Counted from the first letter of the stretch, positions 17,037-26,780 are shown. The stretch: DNA of 64,000 bases from Sphingopyxis sp. (GCA_017745175.1 JAGHZY010000020.1:1-64000); one strand, 5' to 3'. The notes: generated from the letters alone by a model not told the origin. Program-made: numbers and translations.

Positions 17037-17810
17037 TCAGCGGCGGCGGAAAACGGCCGAGGCGCCGTAGCCGAGCGCCAGCGACAGGAGCACCGCCGAG
17101 AGCCCGTAGAGAAAGCCGTGACGCTGCGCTGCGAGCGCCACGAAGCGCTCGAAACCGGCCTTGCGGATCTGGACATCGCGCGACGCGACCGCGAGGACAC
17201 GGCCGCGGCTGATCAGATAGGTTTCGGCCCGATAGGTCCCGACCGGAACGCGCGCGGGCACCGGAATGCGCGCGCGGTACAGCACACCCTCGGTGATTTC
17301 GACCGCCGCAGGATTTTCGACGAAGAGTCCCGCGCGGCGATAGAGGTCGATCAGCCCCGTCTCGAACCGCTCGAGCTTTTTCGCCTCCGAAAAGCCCGAC
17401 GGCGACATCGAGAGATTGGCGAGGCCAAGCTCGAAGATCGCCGCGGTGCGTTCGTCGACCAGCTTGTCGATCGGGCGCGACGAGCCGATCGCGTAGAAAC
17501 CGGGCGAGGTCCGCAGCCGGATGCTGCTCGCATTGACCCAGATCCCCGCAACGCGCCGCTTTTCGCGCAGCACGATCGGCCGCACCGGTCCCTTCAGCAC
17601 GACGACGATATCCGCACGCTGGTCGGGCAGCCGCTGCCCGGGATAGAGGATCGCGCCGAACAGCAGCAGTTCCTCGCCGGTGAAACTGTACTGGATGTCG
17701 ATCGCGCGGCTCGACACGTCGGGCACGAGCCGCGGATCGGCCGCCTGCGCCGCGCCGGCCGGGACCAGCAGCATCGCGAGCCACAGCATCAAGGCGCGGC
17801 CCCGCATCAT
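17037..17810 (-). CDS. TIGR02186-like membrane-anchored periplasmic protein
   Basis: The 257-residue protein starts with a signal peptide (LMLWLAMLLVPAGAAQA) and ends with a transmembrane helix (LYGLSAVLLSLALGYGASAV) and a short RRR tail, so most of it faces the periplasm. It matches the TIGR02186 family by its overall plan and by motifs such as IQYSFTGEELLLFGAI, ADIVVVLKGP, REKRRVAGIWVN and SSRPIDKL. This family is habitually encoded beside TSUP transporters; here the ATG overlaps the transporter stop by four bases. Function is unknown. The coupling suggests a periplasmic partner or regulator of the transporter. Two adjacent ATG codons leave the start uncertain by one residue. Confidence 0.85.
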   Translation of the reverse strand: MMRGRALMLWLAMLLVPAGAAQAADPRLVPDVSSRAIDIQYSFTGEELLLFGAILYPGQRLPDQRADIVVVLKGPVRPIVLREKRRVAGIWVNASSIRLRTSPGFYAIGSSRPIDKLVDERTAAIFELGLANLSMSPSGFSEAKKLERFETGLIDLYRRAGLFVENPAAVEITEGVLYRARIPVPARVPVGTYRAETYLISRGRVLAVASRDVQIRKAGFERFVALAAQRHGFLYGLSAVLLSLALGYGASAVFRRR

Positions 17811-18715
17811 TGCACCGTGTAGATTTCTTCGGGCCGGATGAAGAGATCGACCCCCATGCGCAGCGCAACGAGCAACACGATCGCGGCGAGCGCCATCCGC
17901 AGATATTCGGGCTTCACCTTTTGCGCGAAGCGCGCGCCGACCTGTGCGCCGGTGACGCTGCCGAGCAGCAGCAGGCCGGCGAGCACGATATCGACCGCGC
18001 CGGTCGTCATCGCATGGACCATCGTCGTCGCGATGGTCACGAACAATATCTGGTACAGCGAAGTGCCGACGACGACCTGCGTTCCCATGCCGAGCAGATA
18101 GAGCATCGCAGGAACCATGATGAAGCCGCCGCCGACGCCGAGCAGCATCGTCAGCACGCCCCCCACGAAACCGAGCAGCAGCGGCGCGAGCGGCGAGATG
18201 TAGAGGCCCGAGCGATAGAAGCGCCAGCGCATCGGCAGATTGGCGACCATCGGGTGATGGCGCCGCTTGCGCGCCGGGGCGGGCAGCCCCGCCCGCGCGG
18301 CGCGCCAGGTTCCCCACGCCTCGCGCCCCATGAAAGTCCCGACGGTGCCGAGCAGCACGACGTAGAGGATGTTGATCGCCGTATCGATCTGGCCCCACGC
18401 GGTCAGCAGCTCGAACAGCCCGGCGCCGACCAGCGAACCGACAAGGCCACCCGCCACGAGCACGCCGCCCATGCGCAGATCGACCCCGCCGCGTTCGAGG
18501 TGCGCCAGAACGCCCGACACGCTGGCGCCGGTCACCTGCGTCGCGGCCGAGGCAGCCGCCACCGTCGGCGGAATCCCGTAGAAGATGAGCAGCGGCGTGG
18601 TCAGGAACCCCCCGCCAACGCCGAACATCCCCGACAGGAAACCCACCCCGCCGCCAAGCAGGATGATCACCAGCGCGTTGACCGACAGATTGGCGACTGG
18701 AAGGTAGAGATCCAT
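17807..18715 (-). CDS. TSUP (TauE/SafE) family anion transporter
   Basis: TSUP proteins move sulfite, sulfoacetate or related organosulfur anions. The 302-residue protein has about eight membrane segments and two internal copies of the family's glycine signature: GVGFLSGMFGVGGGFLTTPLL near residue 25, and GGVLTMLLGVGGGFIMVPAML near residue 185. A cytoplasmic loop of basic residues (APARKRRHHP) lies between the halves. It is coupled with the TIGR02186 protein downstream. No sulfur-metabolism genes are close, so the substrate is open. Confidence 0.9.
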   Translation of the reverse strand: MDLYLPVANLSVNALVIILLGGGVGFLSGMFGVGGGFLTTPLLIFYGIPPTVAAASAATQVTGASVSGVLAHLERGGVDLRMGGVLVAGGLVGSLVGAGLFELLTAWGQIDTAINILYVVLLGTVGTFMGREAWGTWRAARAGLPAPARKRRHHPMVANLPMRWRFYRSGLYISPLAPLLLGFVGGVLTMLLGVGGGFIMVPAMLYLLGMGTQVVVGTSLYQILFVTIATTMVHAMTTGAVDIVLAGLLLLGSVTGAQVGARFAQKVKPEYLRMALAAIVLLVALRMGVDLFIRPEEIYTVQ

Positions 18716-18820
18716 GGGCCCCGTTTTGCTCGCCGACGCGCGAAACTGCGCCGAGTCCCGCGACCCTAGAGCATTTTTCCGGGGCGGGGAATCGGCTGCC
18801 GCGGCTATTTTTTCGGGCGC

Positions 18821-19957
18821 TCAGAAGTCGGCGGCGAGGGTCAGCGCAAGGCCGCTTTCGGGGCGCGCGTCGCCCGCAATGCGCTGGCGCCAGTCGAGCG
18901 CGATACGGCTGCCTTCCCCCACCTTCGGAAGGCGCATGGTAAGCCGCGGCCCGACGTCGACGCGCGACGCGCCGGGCTGCACGGCACCCGCCGCCAATGC
19001 CCCGAGACTCGGCGATGTTTCGCCCGAACCGAGACGGCGGTCGACGACGACCGCGCCGTCGGCAAAACCGTCGCGCCGCCGCGCGCCGACGATGCCGGCC
19101 TGCGCATAGGCGTCGAGCCGGAATCCCGCCGGCAAGGCGACATCCGAAACCCCGCCGCTGGCCATCACGGCAAGCGCCGTGCGCCCTTCGCGTCCCGCGG
19201 CGACGCGCTGCTCGACCGCAACGTCGACCGGCAGGTGCGCGAGCGGCGCGACCGCGAGGCCGAGGGCGATCTCGCGCTGCGCCGGGCGCTGCACCGCGAC
19301 CGTCGCCCGGCCATAGGCGCGCACGCGGCCGGCCTCGCCGAAGCCATAGGCAAGACGAAGCCCCGCCTGGCTGCCGCCGAGCTGGCTCGCCGCACCGATT
19401 GCGCCGGGTGTATCGCCCGACCCGTCGCGCAGATAGAGCCATCCGCCGAGCGACCAGCCCGAAAGCTGCCGCCGGATCCAGAAAGGCTCGCCCCGCCCCG
19501 GATCGGCCGCCGCCTCGGCGGACAGCGGCATCCAGTTTGCCCGGCGCTCCGGAAGCGCCGCCGCCGTGCGCGCAGCCGGCTGGAGGAAACGGGCCATCAA
19601 TGCGAAGCGGATGTCGTGACGATCGGCAGCGCCATGATCCGCCAACCGGTTCGACGCGTTGTCGCCGGCAATCAGCGCTGGCGATGACGTCAGGCGCGGA
19701 AGCTCCGGCGCCTTCGCTATGGCCGACCGCACGGGTCGGGGTCGATCGGGAACCGGCGGCCCCCTCTCCGCGCGGCTTGCGACCGAAAAGGGCGAAGGCG
19801 GCGCCCACGGCATCAGTTCGCCTTCGGGAGGACCCGAAAGGGCCGTATCCCAGGTTGCCACCATCCGGATTGCAACCCATGCCGCAAGACAAATCAGCAG
19901 GAAACGAAACGCTCTTGCATCCCGGCTCCCCTCCGTGGCGGATAGCGAAGATATCAT
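18821..19957 (-). CDS. Outer-membrane beta-barrel protein, NfrA C-terminal-like
   Basis: The 378-residue protein has an N-terminal hydrophobic anchor (FRFLLICLAAWVAIRMVA), a Pro-rich linker, and from about residue 145 a run of alternating strands (QLSGWSLGGWLYLRDGSG, AGLRLAYGFGEAGRVRAYGR, DVAVEQRVAAG) ending in an aromatic residue, LTLAADF, as outer-membrane barrels do. The layout resembles the C-terminal barrel of NfrA, the outer-membrane partner of NfrB. The tetratricopeptide N-terminal half of NfrA is missing (378 residues against about 990). Its ATG overlaps the stop of the NfrB-like gene. The NfrA relation rests on context and strand pattern, so it is less certain. Confidence 0.6.
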   Translation of the reverse strand: MISSLSATEGSRDARAFRFLLICLAAWVAIRMVATWDTALSGPPEGELMPWAPPSPFSVASRAERGPPVPDRPRPVRSAIAKAPELPRLTSSPALIAGDNASNRLADHGAADRHDIRFALMARFLQPAARTAAALPERRANWMPLSAEAAADPGRGEPFWIRRQLSGWSLGGWLYLRDGSGDTPGAIGAASQLGGSQAGLRLAYGFGEAGRVRAYGRATVAVQRPAQREIALGLAVAPLAHLPVDVAVEQRVAAGREGRTALAVMASGGVSDVALPAGFRLDAYAQAGIVGARRRDGFADGAVVVDRRLGSGETSPSLGALAAGAVQPGASRVDVGPRLTMRLPKVGEGSRIALDWRQRIAGDARPESGLALTLAADF

Positions 19958-21381
19958 GAAAGCGTCGCCGGTGATCGCATCAGTTCGAGCGCCGGGTTGC
20001 TATCGAAATGGTCGGTCTTTTCCCAAACCACCTGTCCCGAACGAAGCATGCGCCAATAAAGCACTACCGCTCGCCGCGCGGCCAGTATCGCGATGATATT
20101 GGCGACAAATGCTCGCGGCAACGCCAGGAGCGATTGGCGCAATCCATACCAGCGAGCCGAGAAAAAGCCGCGCATACCCAGTCGCCACAACAGGAGCACC
20201 GCATTGACGGCAAATAATGTCTCCATGGCGCCGTCCGGCGGCGAGGGCTTCCAGCCCGCCAGCCTTTGCCCGGCCCAACCGGCTGCCGTGACAATCAGTG
20301 CCGCATAGGCAGCCAGAAGAACGAGCGCGGCCAACGGCGCGCGACGATCGCGCCACAGCATCCACCTTGCGAGCCAGATATCGCGGCCCGACCGCCCGGC
20401 CCGGGCATGTCTCGACCCGATCCAGCCGAGTGTGTCCCAGCCAGCCAGCGCGATGCCCGCAATCCAGCGCGATTTCTGCCTTACCGCCGTCTCGACCGAG
20501 GTCGGGAATGCGCCGCGCGAGGCGATGCGGTCCCCGGCCCTCCCCAAAACATCGACAAATCGCCCGCGAAGACCATAGGCGCCGATCAGCATCCCGAGTT
20601 CATAATCTTCGGTGAGACTGTCGGCACGAAAAGGTTGTCCGCCGCGATCGACGGCAAGGAGCGCCATGCTATGCCGGCTGAGCGCACAGCCTACGCCGGC
20701 CGAAGGAACCGGCATGCCCAGTCGCGAACGCAGCACGACCTCCTTGCCATGCGCCTCCGCAAATTCATCGCAATAATGACCGCCGATCCATGTCGACCGG
20801 CTATCCAGAAGCGGCACAACCGGTATTTGCACCATGGCAGCCCCCGGCAGCTCGCGCCGATAGAGCGCAAGTTCCTCGGGGTGCACATGATCCTCGGCAT
20901 CGTGAAGAACGATGCCGAGATAGCGAAATCCTTCGGCGCGCTCATCCTCCTCCAGCGCGGCCCACAAGCCGTTGAGATTGTCTCCCTTGGTCGTCGGACC
21001 ATCTTGTACGCCGATCACCAGACGAAGACGCGGATCCCGCGCGATCAACGGCGATATGGCGAGAATCGTTTCGGCGTCGTTGGGATAACAGCCGATATAG
21101 ATCCGGAAATTCTCGCCCTCCCATGCCGACAGCGCGCGCGCCAGCGTCGCGGGGAGGACCGCCGCCTCCTTCCAGGCCGGCAGGAATATCGCGAGTTTTC
21201 CGATGAGCGGCGGAGCCCCGGTCCGGTCGGCCGGCGCCTTGCGATCACGGCTCATGAGCCAGAGCAGGTCGAACAACAGGTCGTCGAGCCCGAACAGCAG
21301 GATTCCGACCGATGCGAAAAGCATCAGTTCGTGGCCGGTTCCGAGCACCAGCCATTCCAGCCATGCGGTCGACAGCTCCAA
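19954..21381 (-). CDS. NfrB-like membrane glycosyltransferase (GT2)
   Basis: NfrB, known as phage N4 adsorption protein B, is a GT2 glycosyltransferase that builds a secreted polysaccharide. The 475-residue protein has an N-terminal membrane helix and a catalytic domain with IFLPAWKEAAVL, the DxD-type HDAEDHVHPEEL, the EDYELG segment and the processivity motif RQKSRW (QxxRW), followed by about four membrane helices. In Escherichia coli NfrB continues into an MshEN-type c-di-GMP-binding domain; here the chain stops at 475 of about 745 residues and that domain is absent. The start is a TTG at 21381. It is coupled to the barrel gene by an ATGA overlap. Confidence 0.82.
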   Translation of the reverse strand: MELSTAWLEWLVLGTGHELMLFASVGILLFGLDDLLFDLLWLMSRDRKAPADRTGAPPLIGKLAIFLPAWKEAAVLPATLARALSAWEGENFRIYIGCYPNDAETILAISPLIARDPRLRLVIGVQDGPTTKGDNLNGLWAALEEDERAEGFRYLGIVLHDAEDHVHPEELALYRRELPGAAMVQIPVVPLLDSRSTWIGGHYCDEFAEAHGKEVVLRSRLGMPVPSAGVGCALSRHSMALLAVDRGGQPFRADSLTEDYELGMLIGAYGLRGRFVDVLGRAGDRIASRGAFPTSVETAVRQKSRWIAGIALAGWDTLGWIGSRHARAGRSGRDIWLARWMLWRDRRAPLAALVLLAAYAALIVTAAGWAGQRLAGWKPSPPDGAMETLFAVNAVLLLWRLGMRGFFSARWYGLRQSLLALPRAFVANIIAILAARRAVVLYWRMLRSGQVVWEKTDHFDSNPALELMRSPATLS

Positions 21382-21519
21382 TGTGCTAGCCCCGCCCCCG
21401 TCGATGACCTAATGCCATCGATACAAATAGTGCTAGTGAACATCCCGGATTTGTAAAGACGACCGCCGGCCGCCGGTTAACCGTCAAATTCGCTGACAAA
21501 CCAAGGAAGTAGCTTACCG

Positions 21520-22794
21520 ATGACGCGCAGTTTTCCGTCCCGTTCAGCCTTGCGCGATTTCCTCGAAAGCGAAAGCGCGGGCGGAATGCTGCTTATTTTC
21601 GCAGCCATTTTGGCGATGATTGTCGCCAATTCGCCGCTGGCGACGCTCTATCACGACGCAATACATGCGGTGAGCGGGCCGGTACTGACCGAAAAGCTGG
21701 GTCCGATGACGGTCCATCTCTGGATCAACGACGGGTTGATGGCCATATTCTTCCTGCTCGTCGGACTCGAGATCAAGCGCGAGTTCGTCGACGGGCGGCT
21801 CGCGAGCTGGGACCGGCGGCGATTGCCGTTCATCGCGGCGGCCGCAGGAATGGCGGTGCCCGCGGCGATCTATATGGCCTTTGCCGGAAGCGAACCCGGG
21901 CTCGCACAGGGGTGGGCGATCCCCGCCGCGACCGACATCGCCTTCGCGATGGGCGTGCTCGCGTTGCTCGGCCGACGCGCCCCCACCTCGCTCAAGCTGT
22001 TCCTCGTCACCGTCGCGATCGTCGACGATATGGGCGCGGTCGCGATCATCGCGCTTTTCTATACCGCGAAGATCAATCTCGTCGCGCTCGGCGCGGCGGC
22101 GGCGATCCTCGCGGCGATGCTCGCGATGAACCGTTCGGGCGTGAAGAGCCTGCCGCTCTATCTGACGATGTTCGCGCTGCTCTGGTACGCGATGCTGCTC
22201 TCGGGCGTCCACGCGACGATCGCCGGGGTGCTCGCGGCGATGGCGATCCCGTTCGAGCGCACGCCGGGCGCGCCCGACAGCCGGACGTCGCCGCTGCACC
22301 GGCTCGAGCATGGCCTCCATCCGTGGGTCGCCTTTGCGATCGTGCCGCTGTTCGGCTTCGCCAATGCCGGGGTCGATGTCCGCGGGCTCGGCGTCGACCA
22401 GATTTTCGCGCCGCTCCCGCTCGGGATCGCGGCGGGCCTGTTTCTCGGCAAGCAGATCGGCATTTTCGGCAGCGTCTGGCTGTCGGTCAAACTCGGGATC
22501 GCGGGCAAGCTGCGCGGCGCGACCTGGCTGCAAGTCTATGGTGTCGCGATGCTGTGCGGCATCGGCTTCACGATGAGCCTGTTCATCGGCGGGCTCGCCT
22601 TTCCCGGCGAAGCGTTGCTGGTGGAGGAAGCGAAGATCGGCATTCTGACGGGATCGCTCGTGGCGGCGCTCGCCGGTTTCGCCGTGCTGCGCTTCGCTCC
22701 GCTGCACCCCCGGCACGACGCGATCGAAAATGAGTCCGATGCCGAAATCGCCGCCGACGGCGATGTGCGTGACACCTCCGAAGGACATGGCTAG
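21520..22794 (+). CDS. nhaA: Na+/H+ antiporter NhaA
   Basis: NhaA exports sodium in exchange for protons and supports growth in salt and at alkaline pH. The 424-residue protein has the family's twelve membrane helices and key sequences: SESAGGMLLIFAAILAMIVA, GLMAIFFLLVGLEIKREF, PAATDIAFAMGVLALLG, and VTVAIVDDMGAVAIIALF with the paired aspartates that bind the ions. The C terminus has an acidic tail. AAGGAAG lies about ten bases before the ATG. It is divergent from the NfrB-like gene across a 138-base gap. Confidence 0.97.
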   Translation: MTRSFPSRSALRDFLESESAGGMLLIFAAILAMIVANSPLATLYHDAIHAVSGPVLTEKLGPMTVHLWINDGLMAIFFLLVGLEIKREFVDGRLASWDRRRLPFIAAAAGMAVPAAIYMAFAGSEPGLAQGWAIPAATDIAFAMGVLALLGRRAPTSLKLFLVTVAIVDDMGAVAIIALFYTAKINLVALGAAAAILAAMLAMNRSGVKSLPLYLTMFALLWYAMLLSGVHATIAGVLAAMAIPFERTPGAPDSRTSPLHRLEHGLHPWVAFAIVPLFGFANAGVDVRGLGVDQIFAPLPLGIAAGLFLGKQIGIFGSVWLSVKLGIAGKLRGATWLQVYGVAMLCGIGFTMSLFIGGLAFPGEALLVEEAKIGILTGSLVAALAGFAVLRFAPLHPRHDAIENESDAEIAADGDVRDTSEGHG

Positions 22795-22804
22795 GCAGCG
22801 ACAC

Positions 22805-24151
22805 ATGAACAGGGTGATTTCGCTGTCGCTTGTCGCGGCCGCCCTCGCGGGCTGCGCCACCGGTCCCGGGGAACCCGCGGCCCGACCCGGCGTCGCAACG
22901 CTCGACGTGCGCCGCACGGCCGCATCGGCGAAAGCGCTCGACGAAATTGCCGCCGCTTATGTGCGGCTCAGCCTCGAGATCGGAACGCACGAGCCCGGCT
23001 ATATCGACGCCTATTACGGTCCACCCGAGCTGCAGAAGGCGGCCGAAGCCACGCCGCGCGACAAACAGACGCTCCTCGCGGCGACGCGCGCGCTGATGGC
23101 AGAGGTCGATCTCGCGGCGCGGCGCATCTCCGACCCGCTGGCCAAACGCCGTGCCGCTTTCCTCCGCGCGCAACTCCGCGCCGCCGAGACGCGCCTGCTG
23201 ATGATGCAGGGCACGCGCTTCACCTTCGCCGACGAGGCCGAGCGGCTGTTCGGGGTGCGCCCGCGCTTGCAGCCGCTCGCAAGCTACGATCCCGAACTTG
23301 CAAAGATCGAGGCACTCGTTCCGGGCGAGGGTCCGCTCGCCGACCGCGTCGAGGCCTGGCTCGACGCCTTCACCATCCCGAAGGAGCGGCTGCAAAAGAC
23401 CTTCGACGCCGCGATCGCGCGCTGCCGCGGGCGCAGCATGGCGCATATCGCGATGCCCGGGAACGAAAGCTTCCGCCTCGAATTCGTCACCGGCAAGAGC
23501 TGGAGCGGCTATAATTATTACCAGGGCAGCTATCACAGCCTGATCGAGGTCAACACCGACCTGCCGATCCGCCTGTCGCGCGCACTCGATCTCGGCTGCC
23601 ACGAGGGCTATCCGGGGCACCACCTGCTCAACATGAAGCTCGAGGAAAAGCTGGTGAAGGAGCGCGGCTGGACCGAATTCGGCGTCTATCCGCTCTACAG
23701 CCCGCAGAGCCTGATCGCCGAGGGCAGCGCCAATTACGGCATCGACCTCGCTTTCCCCGAAAGCAGCAAGGCCGATACCGAACGCGATGTGCTGATGCCG
23801 ATTGCCGAGATCGCGGTGCCCTCGGACGATCGCTACTGGCAGCTCCTCGCGGCGATCAAGCGCGCGTCGGGCGCGCGGCTGACGATCGCGCAGCAATATC
23901 TCGATGGCGAAATCGACCGGCCGACCGCGGTCGCGCTCACCCAGAAATATATGCTCGTCTCGCCAAAGCGCGCCGAACAGTCGGTGAGTTTCACCGACCA
24001 GTATCGCAGCTATGTGATCAACTACGGCCTCGGCGAGACGATGGTGCGCGCCTTTGTCGAGCGCGGCAAACCCTCGCGCGACGAAATGTGGCGGCGCATG
24101 GCAAAGATCGTCAGCGAGCCAACCTTGCCTTCGGATTTGCTGGTGCGGTGA
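22805..24151 (+). CDS. Lipoprotein, DUF885-like zinc metallopeptidase
   Basis: The 448-residue protein begins MNRVISLSLVAAALAGCATG, a lipoprotein signal with lipobox LAGC, so the mature protein should be lipid-anchored. A histidine cluster HEGYPGHH lies at about residue 266, with a downstream glutamate in LIAEGSANYGIDL near residue 308. Together these resemble the metal site of DUF885-type M32/M3-like peptidases. The rest is mainly helical. Substrates are unknown. The start is set by the lipoprotein signal, ten bases after the nhaA stop, so it is probably co-transcribed with nhaA. Confidence 0.75.
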   Translation: MNRVISLSLVAAALAGCATGPGEPAARPGVATLDVRRTAASAKALDEIAAAYVRLSLEIGTHEPGYIDAYYGPPELQKAAEATPRDKQTLLAATRALMAEVDLAARRISDPLAKRRAAFLRAQLRAAETRLLMMQGTRFTFADEAERLFGVRPRLQPLASYDPELAKIEALVPGEGPLADRVEAWLDAFTIPKERLQKTFDAAIARCRGRSMAHIAMPGNESFRLEFVTGKSWSGYNYYQGSYHSLIEVNTDLPIRLSRALDLGCHEGYPGHHLLNMKLEEKLVKERGWTEFGVYPLYSPQSLIAEGSANYGIDLAFPESSKADTERDVLMPIAEIAVPSDDRYWQLLAAIKRASGARLTIAQQYLDGEIDRPTAVALTQKYMLVSPKRAEQSVSFTDQYRSYVINYGLGETMVRAFVERGKPSRDEMWRRMAKIVSEPTLPSDLLVR

Positions 24152-24167
24152 CGCGCGAGGCGGCGGA

Positions 24168-25907
24168 TTACTCCGCCGCCATCGCCATTTCGACGCGCTG
24201 CGGACCGCGGATCACGCCACCCGGCGTGGGACCCTGCATGGCGCCGTCGCGGAAGGTCACCACGCCCGACTTCACCGTCGCGACATAGCCGTCGGCCTTT
24301 TGCAGAAGGCGCTTGCCGCCCGCAGGCAAGTCGAAGGCGAGCCACGGCTTGCCGAGCTTGATCGCATCCATGTCGATGACGTTGAGATCGGCGAGATAGC
24401 CCGGTGCAAGCACGCCGCGATCTTCGAGACCATAGAGCAAGGCGGTGTCGCGGCACTGGCGCTTCACCGCATGTTCGAGCGCGATGCGATGGCCCTTGCG
24501 GTCGCGTACCCAGTGTTGGAGCATGAAGGTCGGCGAGGCGGCGTCACAGATCGTCCCGCAATGCGCGCCACCGTCGGACAGGCTGTTCACCGTGTCGTCC
24601 GACGCCTGCAGATCCTCGAGGAAATTCAGGTTGCCGTCGCGGTAGTTCAAAATCGGGAAATAGATGAAGCCCTTGCCATCGTCCTTCATCAGCAGGTCAT
24701 AGGCATATTCGGCCGGCGAGACGCCCGCGGCGACCGCACGCGCCATGATGCTCTCGTCCATTTTCGGCTCGTAGTTAAAGTCGGGGTCCATTTCGAACTG
24801 CACCGGCCAGCCCAGGGCGACGACCTTGAGAAAGTCGAGAATGTCGCTTTCGGGCCAGATATTGTCCTCTTCGATCATCCGCGCCTTGAACGCGGGATCT
24901 TTGAGCTTCGCGAGCTGCTGCTCCCACGGCAGGTCGATGATCTCGTTCCACGCGGGTTTGAAGCGGAACGGATGCACGGTGCCCTGCCACGCCATGATGA
25001 TGCCGTTGCCGCGGAGTGCGATCTGCGCGACGATGTTCGCGCCCGTGGCGTTCTGCTTGCGCATTTCGGTGATCTGTTCCTCAAGCGGCAGTTCCTTGGC
25101 GATCGACTGGAGCGCGGCGAAGGTCACCGGCAGCCCGGTTTCGCGGCTGAGATCGCCCATCCACTGGAACTCGTTCCACTCGCGCTTCATGTCGCTCGCC
25201 ATCTCGAACACGCCATAGCCCACGCGCCCCATCGCGCGGCCGATCGCGATCAGCTCCTCGGCGGTCGCGGTCGTGCCCGGAACGAGTTCACCGTCGACCG
25301 ACTTGTGGAGCACGGTGCGACTGGTCGAGAAGCCGAGCGCACCCGCGCGCACGCCTTCCTCGACGATGCGCGACATTTCGGCGATGTCTTCATCGGTGGG
25401 GATTGCACCGGGCTTTTCGCGGTCGCCGAGCACATAGGCGCGAACCGCGCCGTGCGGGACATGGCACGCGACATCGACGGTGCGCGGCAGCTTTTCGAGC
25501 GCGTCCATATATTCGGGGAAGGTTTCCCAGTCCCACGACATGCCTTCGGCGAGCGCGGTGCCGGGGATGTCCTCGACGCCTTCCATCAGCGAAATCAGCC
25601 ATTCGTGGCGGTCGGGCCGGGCGGGAGCGAAGCCGACGCCGCAATTGCCCATGACAACGGTGGTAACGCCGTGCCAGCTCGACGGTGCCATTTCGGCATC
25701 CCACGTCGCCTGCCCGTCATAATGGGTGTGGACGTCGACAAAGCCCGGGGTGACGATCTTGCCGCTCGCGTCGATTTCTTCACGCGCCGCGCCCAGATTC
25801 TCGCCCACCGCGACGATCCGGTCACCGTCGACCGCGACATCCGCCACGAAGGGCTGACCGCCCGAACCATCGACGACGGTGCCGCCGCGAATCACCAGAT
25901 CATGCAT
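24168..25907 (-). CDS. N-acyl-D-amino-acid deacylase-like amidohydrolase
   Basis: This amidohydrolase-superfamily protein (579 residues) shows the D-aminoacylase pattern: [14 protein letters not shown] at the start, the metal-binding [13 protein letters not shown] with H-x-[16 protein letters not shown] with the conserved cysteine, a long insert, [18 protein letters not shown] near residue 470, and [15 protein letters not shown] at the end. Related enzymes hydrolyse N-acyl-D-amino acids; sphingomonads carry several paralogues whose substrates are untested. There is no signal peptide. It converges on the lipoprotein gene with a 16-base gap. Confidence 0.88.
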   Translation of the reverse strand: MHDLVIRGGTVVDGSGGQPFVADVAVDGDRIVAVGENLGAAREEIDASGKIVTPGFVDVHTHYDGQATWDAEMAPSSWHGVTTVVMGNCGVGFAPARPDRHEWLISLMEGVEDIPGTALAEGMSWDWETFPEYMDALEKLPRTVDVACHVPHGAVRAYVLGDREKPGAIPTDEDIAEMSRIVEEGVRAGALGFSTSRTVLHKSVDGELVPGTTATAEELIAIGRAMGRVGYGVFEMASDMKREWNEFQWMGDLSRETGLPVTFAALQSIAKELPLEEQITEMRKQNATGANIVAQIALRGNGIIMAWQGTVHPFRFKPAWNEIIDLPWEQQLAKLKDPAFKARMIEEDNIWPESDILDFLKVVALGWPVQFEMDPDFNYEPKMDESIMARAVAAGVSPAEYAYDLLMKDDGKGFIYFPILNYRDGNLNFLEDLQASDDTVNSLSDGGAHCGTICDAASPTFMLQHWVRDRKGHRIALEHAVKRQCRDTALLYGLEDRGVLAPGYLADLNVIDMDAIKLGKPWLAFDLPAGGKRLLQKADGYVATVKSGVVTFRDGAMQGPTPGGVIRGPQRVEMAMAAE

Positions 25908-26030
25908 CCCGACTCTCCCGATTTTAGTTTCAGGGAAAAACCTATCATCAAAATCGCACGATGCAAATCGGCGCGCCGCACGCGCAGGAAAGCGCTATGG
26001 TGGCGGGACATGATGATGGGAGTCGATGCC

Positions 26031-26777
26031 ATGATACGCCCGCTTGCCCTTGCCCTGATGCTCGCCGTTTCGGCGAACCCGCTTGCCGCGAAAGAAAGCG
26101 CCGTCAGTTACGGGGCCGCACTCGCCGACCCCGCACGCCCTGCCGCCGACCGCGAACGCGACGCCGCGCGCAAGCCTGCCGAACTGCTCGCCTTCGCGCA
26201 GATCGCGCGCGGCGAGAAGGTCGGCGACTATGTCATGGGCGGCGGTTATGTCACCCGCCTGCTCGCCGCCGCGGTCGGTCCCTCGGGCAAGGTCTATGGT
26301 TTCCAGCCCGCCGAATTCATCGCTTTCAAGAAACAATATGGTGACGACCAGGCCGCGATCGACGCCGCCTATGCCAATGTCGATGCCGTGGCAGGGCCGT
26401 TCGCCGCGCCGGCCTTTCCCGAGCCGCTCGACACGATCATCACCGTACAGAATTTCCACGACCTGTATCTCAAGCCCTTTCCCGCCGGAACGGGCGACAA
26501 GGCGAGCGCGGCGCTGTTCGCCGCCCTCAAGCCCGGCGGCACGCTTGTCGTCGTCGACCACAGCGCCGCGAAGGGCAGCGGCACGACGCTGTCCGACAGC
26601 CTGCACCGGATCGACAGGGATGCCGTCGTTGCAACGCTCACCAAGGCGGGTTTCAGGCTCGAGGCCGAAAGCGACCTCTATCGCCGCCCCGCCGATCCGC
26701 GTAATGCCAATGTCTTCGACAAGGAAATCCGCGGCAAGACCGACCAGTTCGCGCTGCGCTTTCGCAAACCGGGATAA
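26031..26777 (+). CDS. Exported SAM-dependent methyltransferase-like protein (COG4798 type)
   Basis: The 248-residue product has a signal peptide (MIRPLALALMLAVSANPLAA) followed by a class I methyltransferase-like fold. The nucleotide motif is VGDYVMGGGYVTRLLAAAVG with VYGFQP as the ribose-binding strand end; LKPGGTLVVVDHSA is motif III. It resembles the predicted methyltransferase family COG4798. Export of a SAM-dependent enzyme is odd because SAM is cytoplasmic, and the motif I glycines are irregular. GGGAG eight bases before the ATG at 26031 supports this start over one at 26010. Three bases separate it from the PhnA-domain gene. Confidence 0.75.
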   Translation: MIRPLALALMLAVSANPLAAKESAVSYGAALADPARPAADRERDAARKPAELLAFAQIARGEKVGDYVMGGGYVTRLLAAAVGPSGKVYGFQPAEFIAFKKQYGDDQAAIDAAYANVDAVAGPFAAPAFPEPLDTIITVQNFHDLYLKPFPAGTGDKASAALFAALKPGGTLVVVDHSAAKGSGTTLSDSLHRIDRDAVVATLTKAGFRLEAESDLYRRPADPRNANVFDKEIRGKTDQFALRFRKPG

Positions 26778-26780
26778 GAG

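Noticed and set aside
17037..19892. A 951-codon frame covering the TIGR02186, TSUP and part of the barrel gene
   Set aside because: Only its last 257 codons match a real family and they have their own signal peptide; the rest is out of frame with the well-supported TSUP gene.
18821..21381. Prophage genes, because of the phage N4 adsorption annotation
   Set aside because: NfrA/NfrB are host polysaccharide proteins used by the phage; no phage structural or integrase genes are near.
24054..26777. A 907-codon plus-strand frame across the amidohydrolase
   Set aside because: It is antisense to the amidohydrolase for most of its length; only the last 248 codons (from 26031) read as a real protein.
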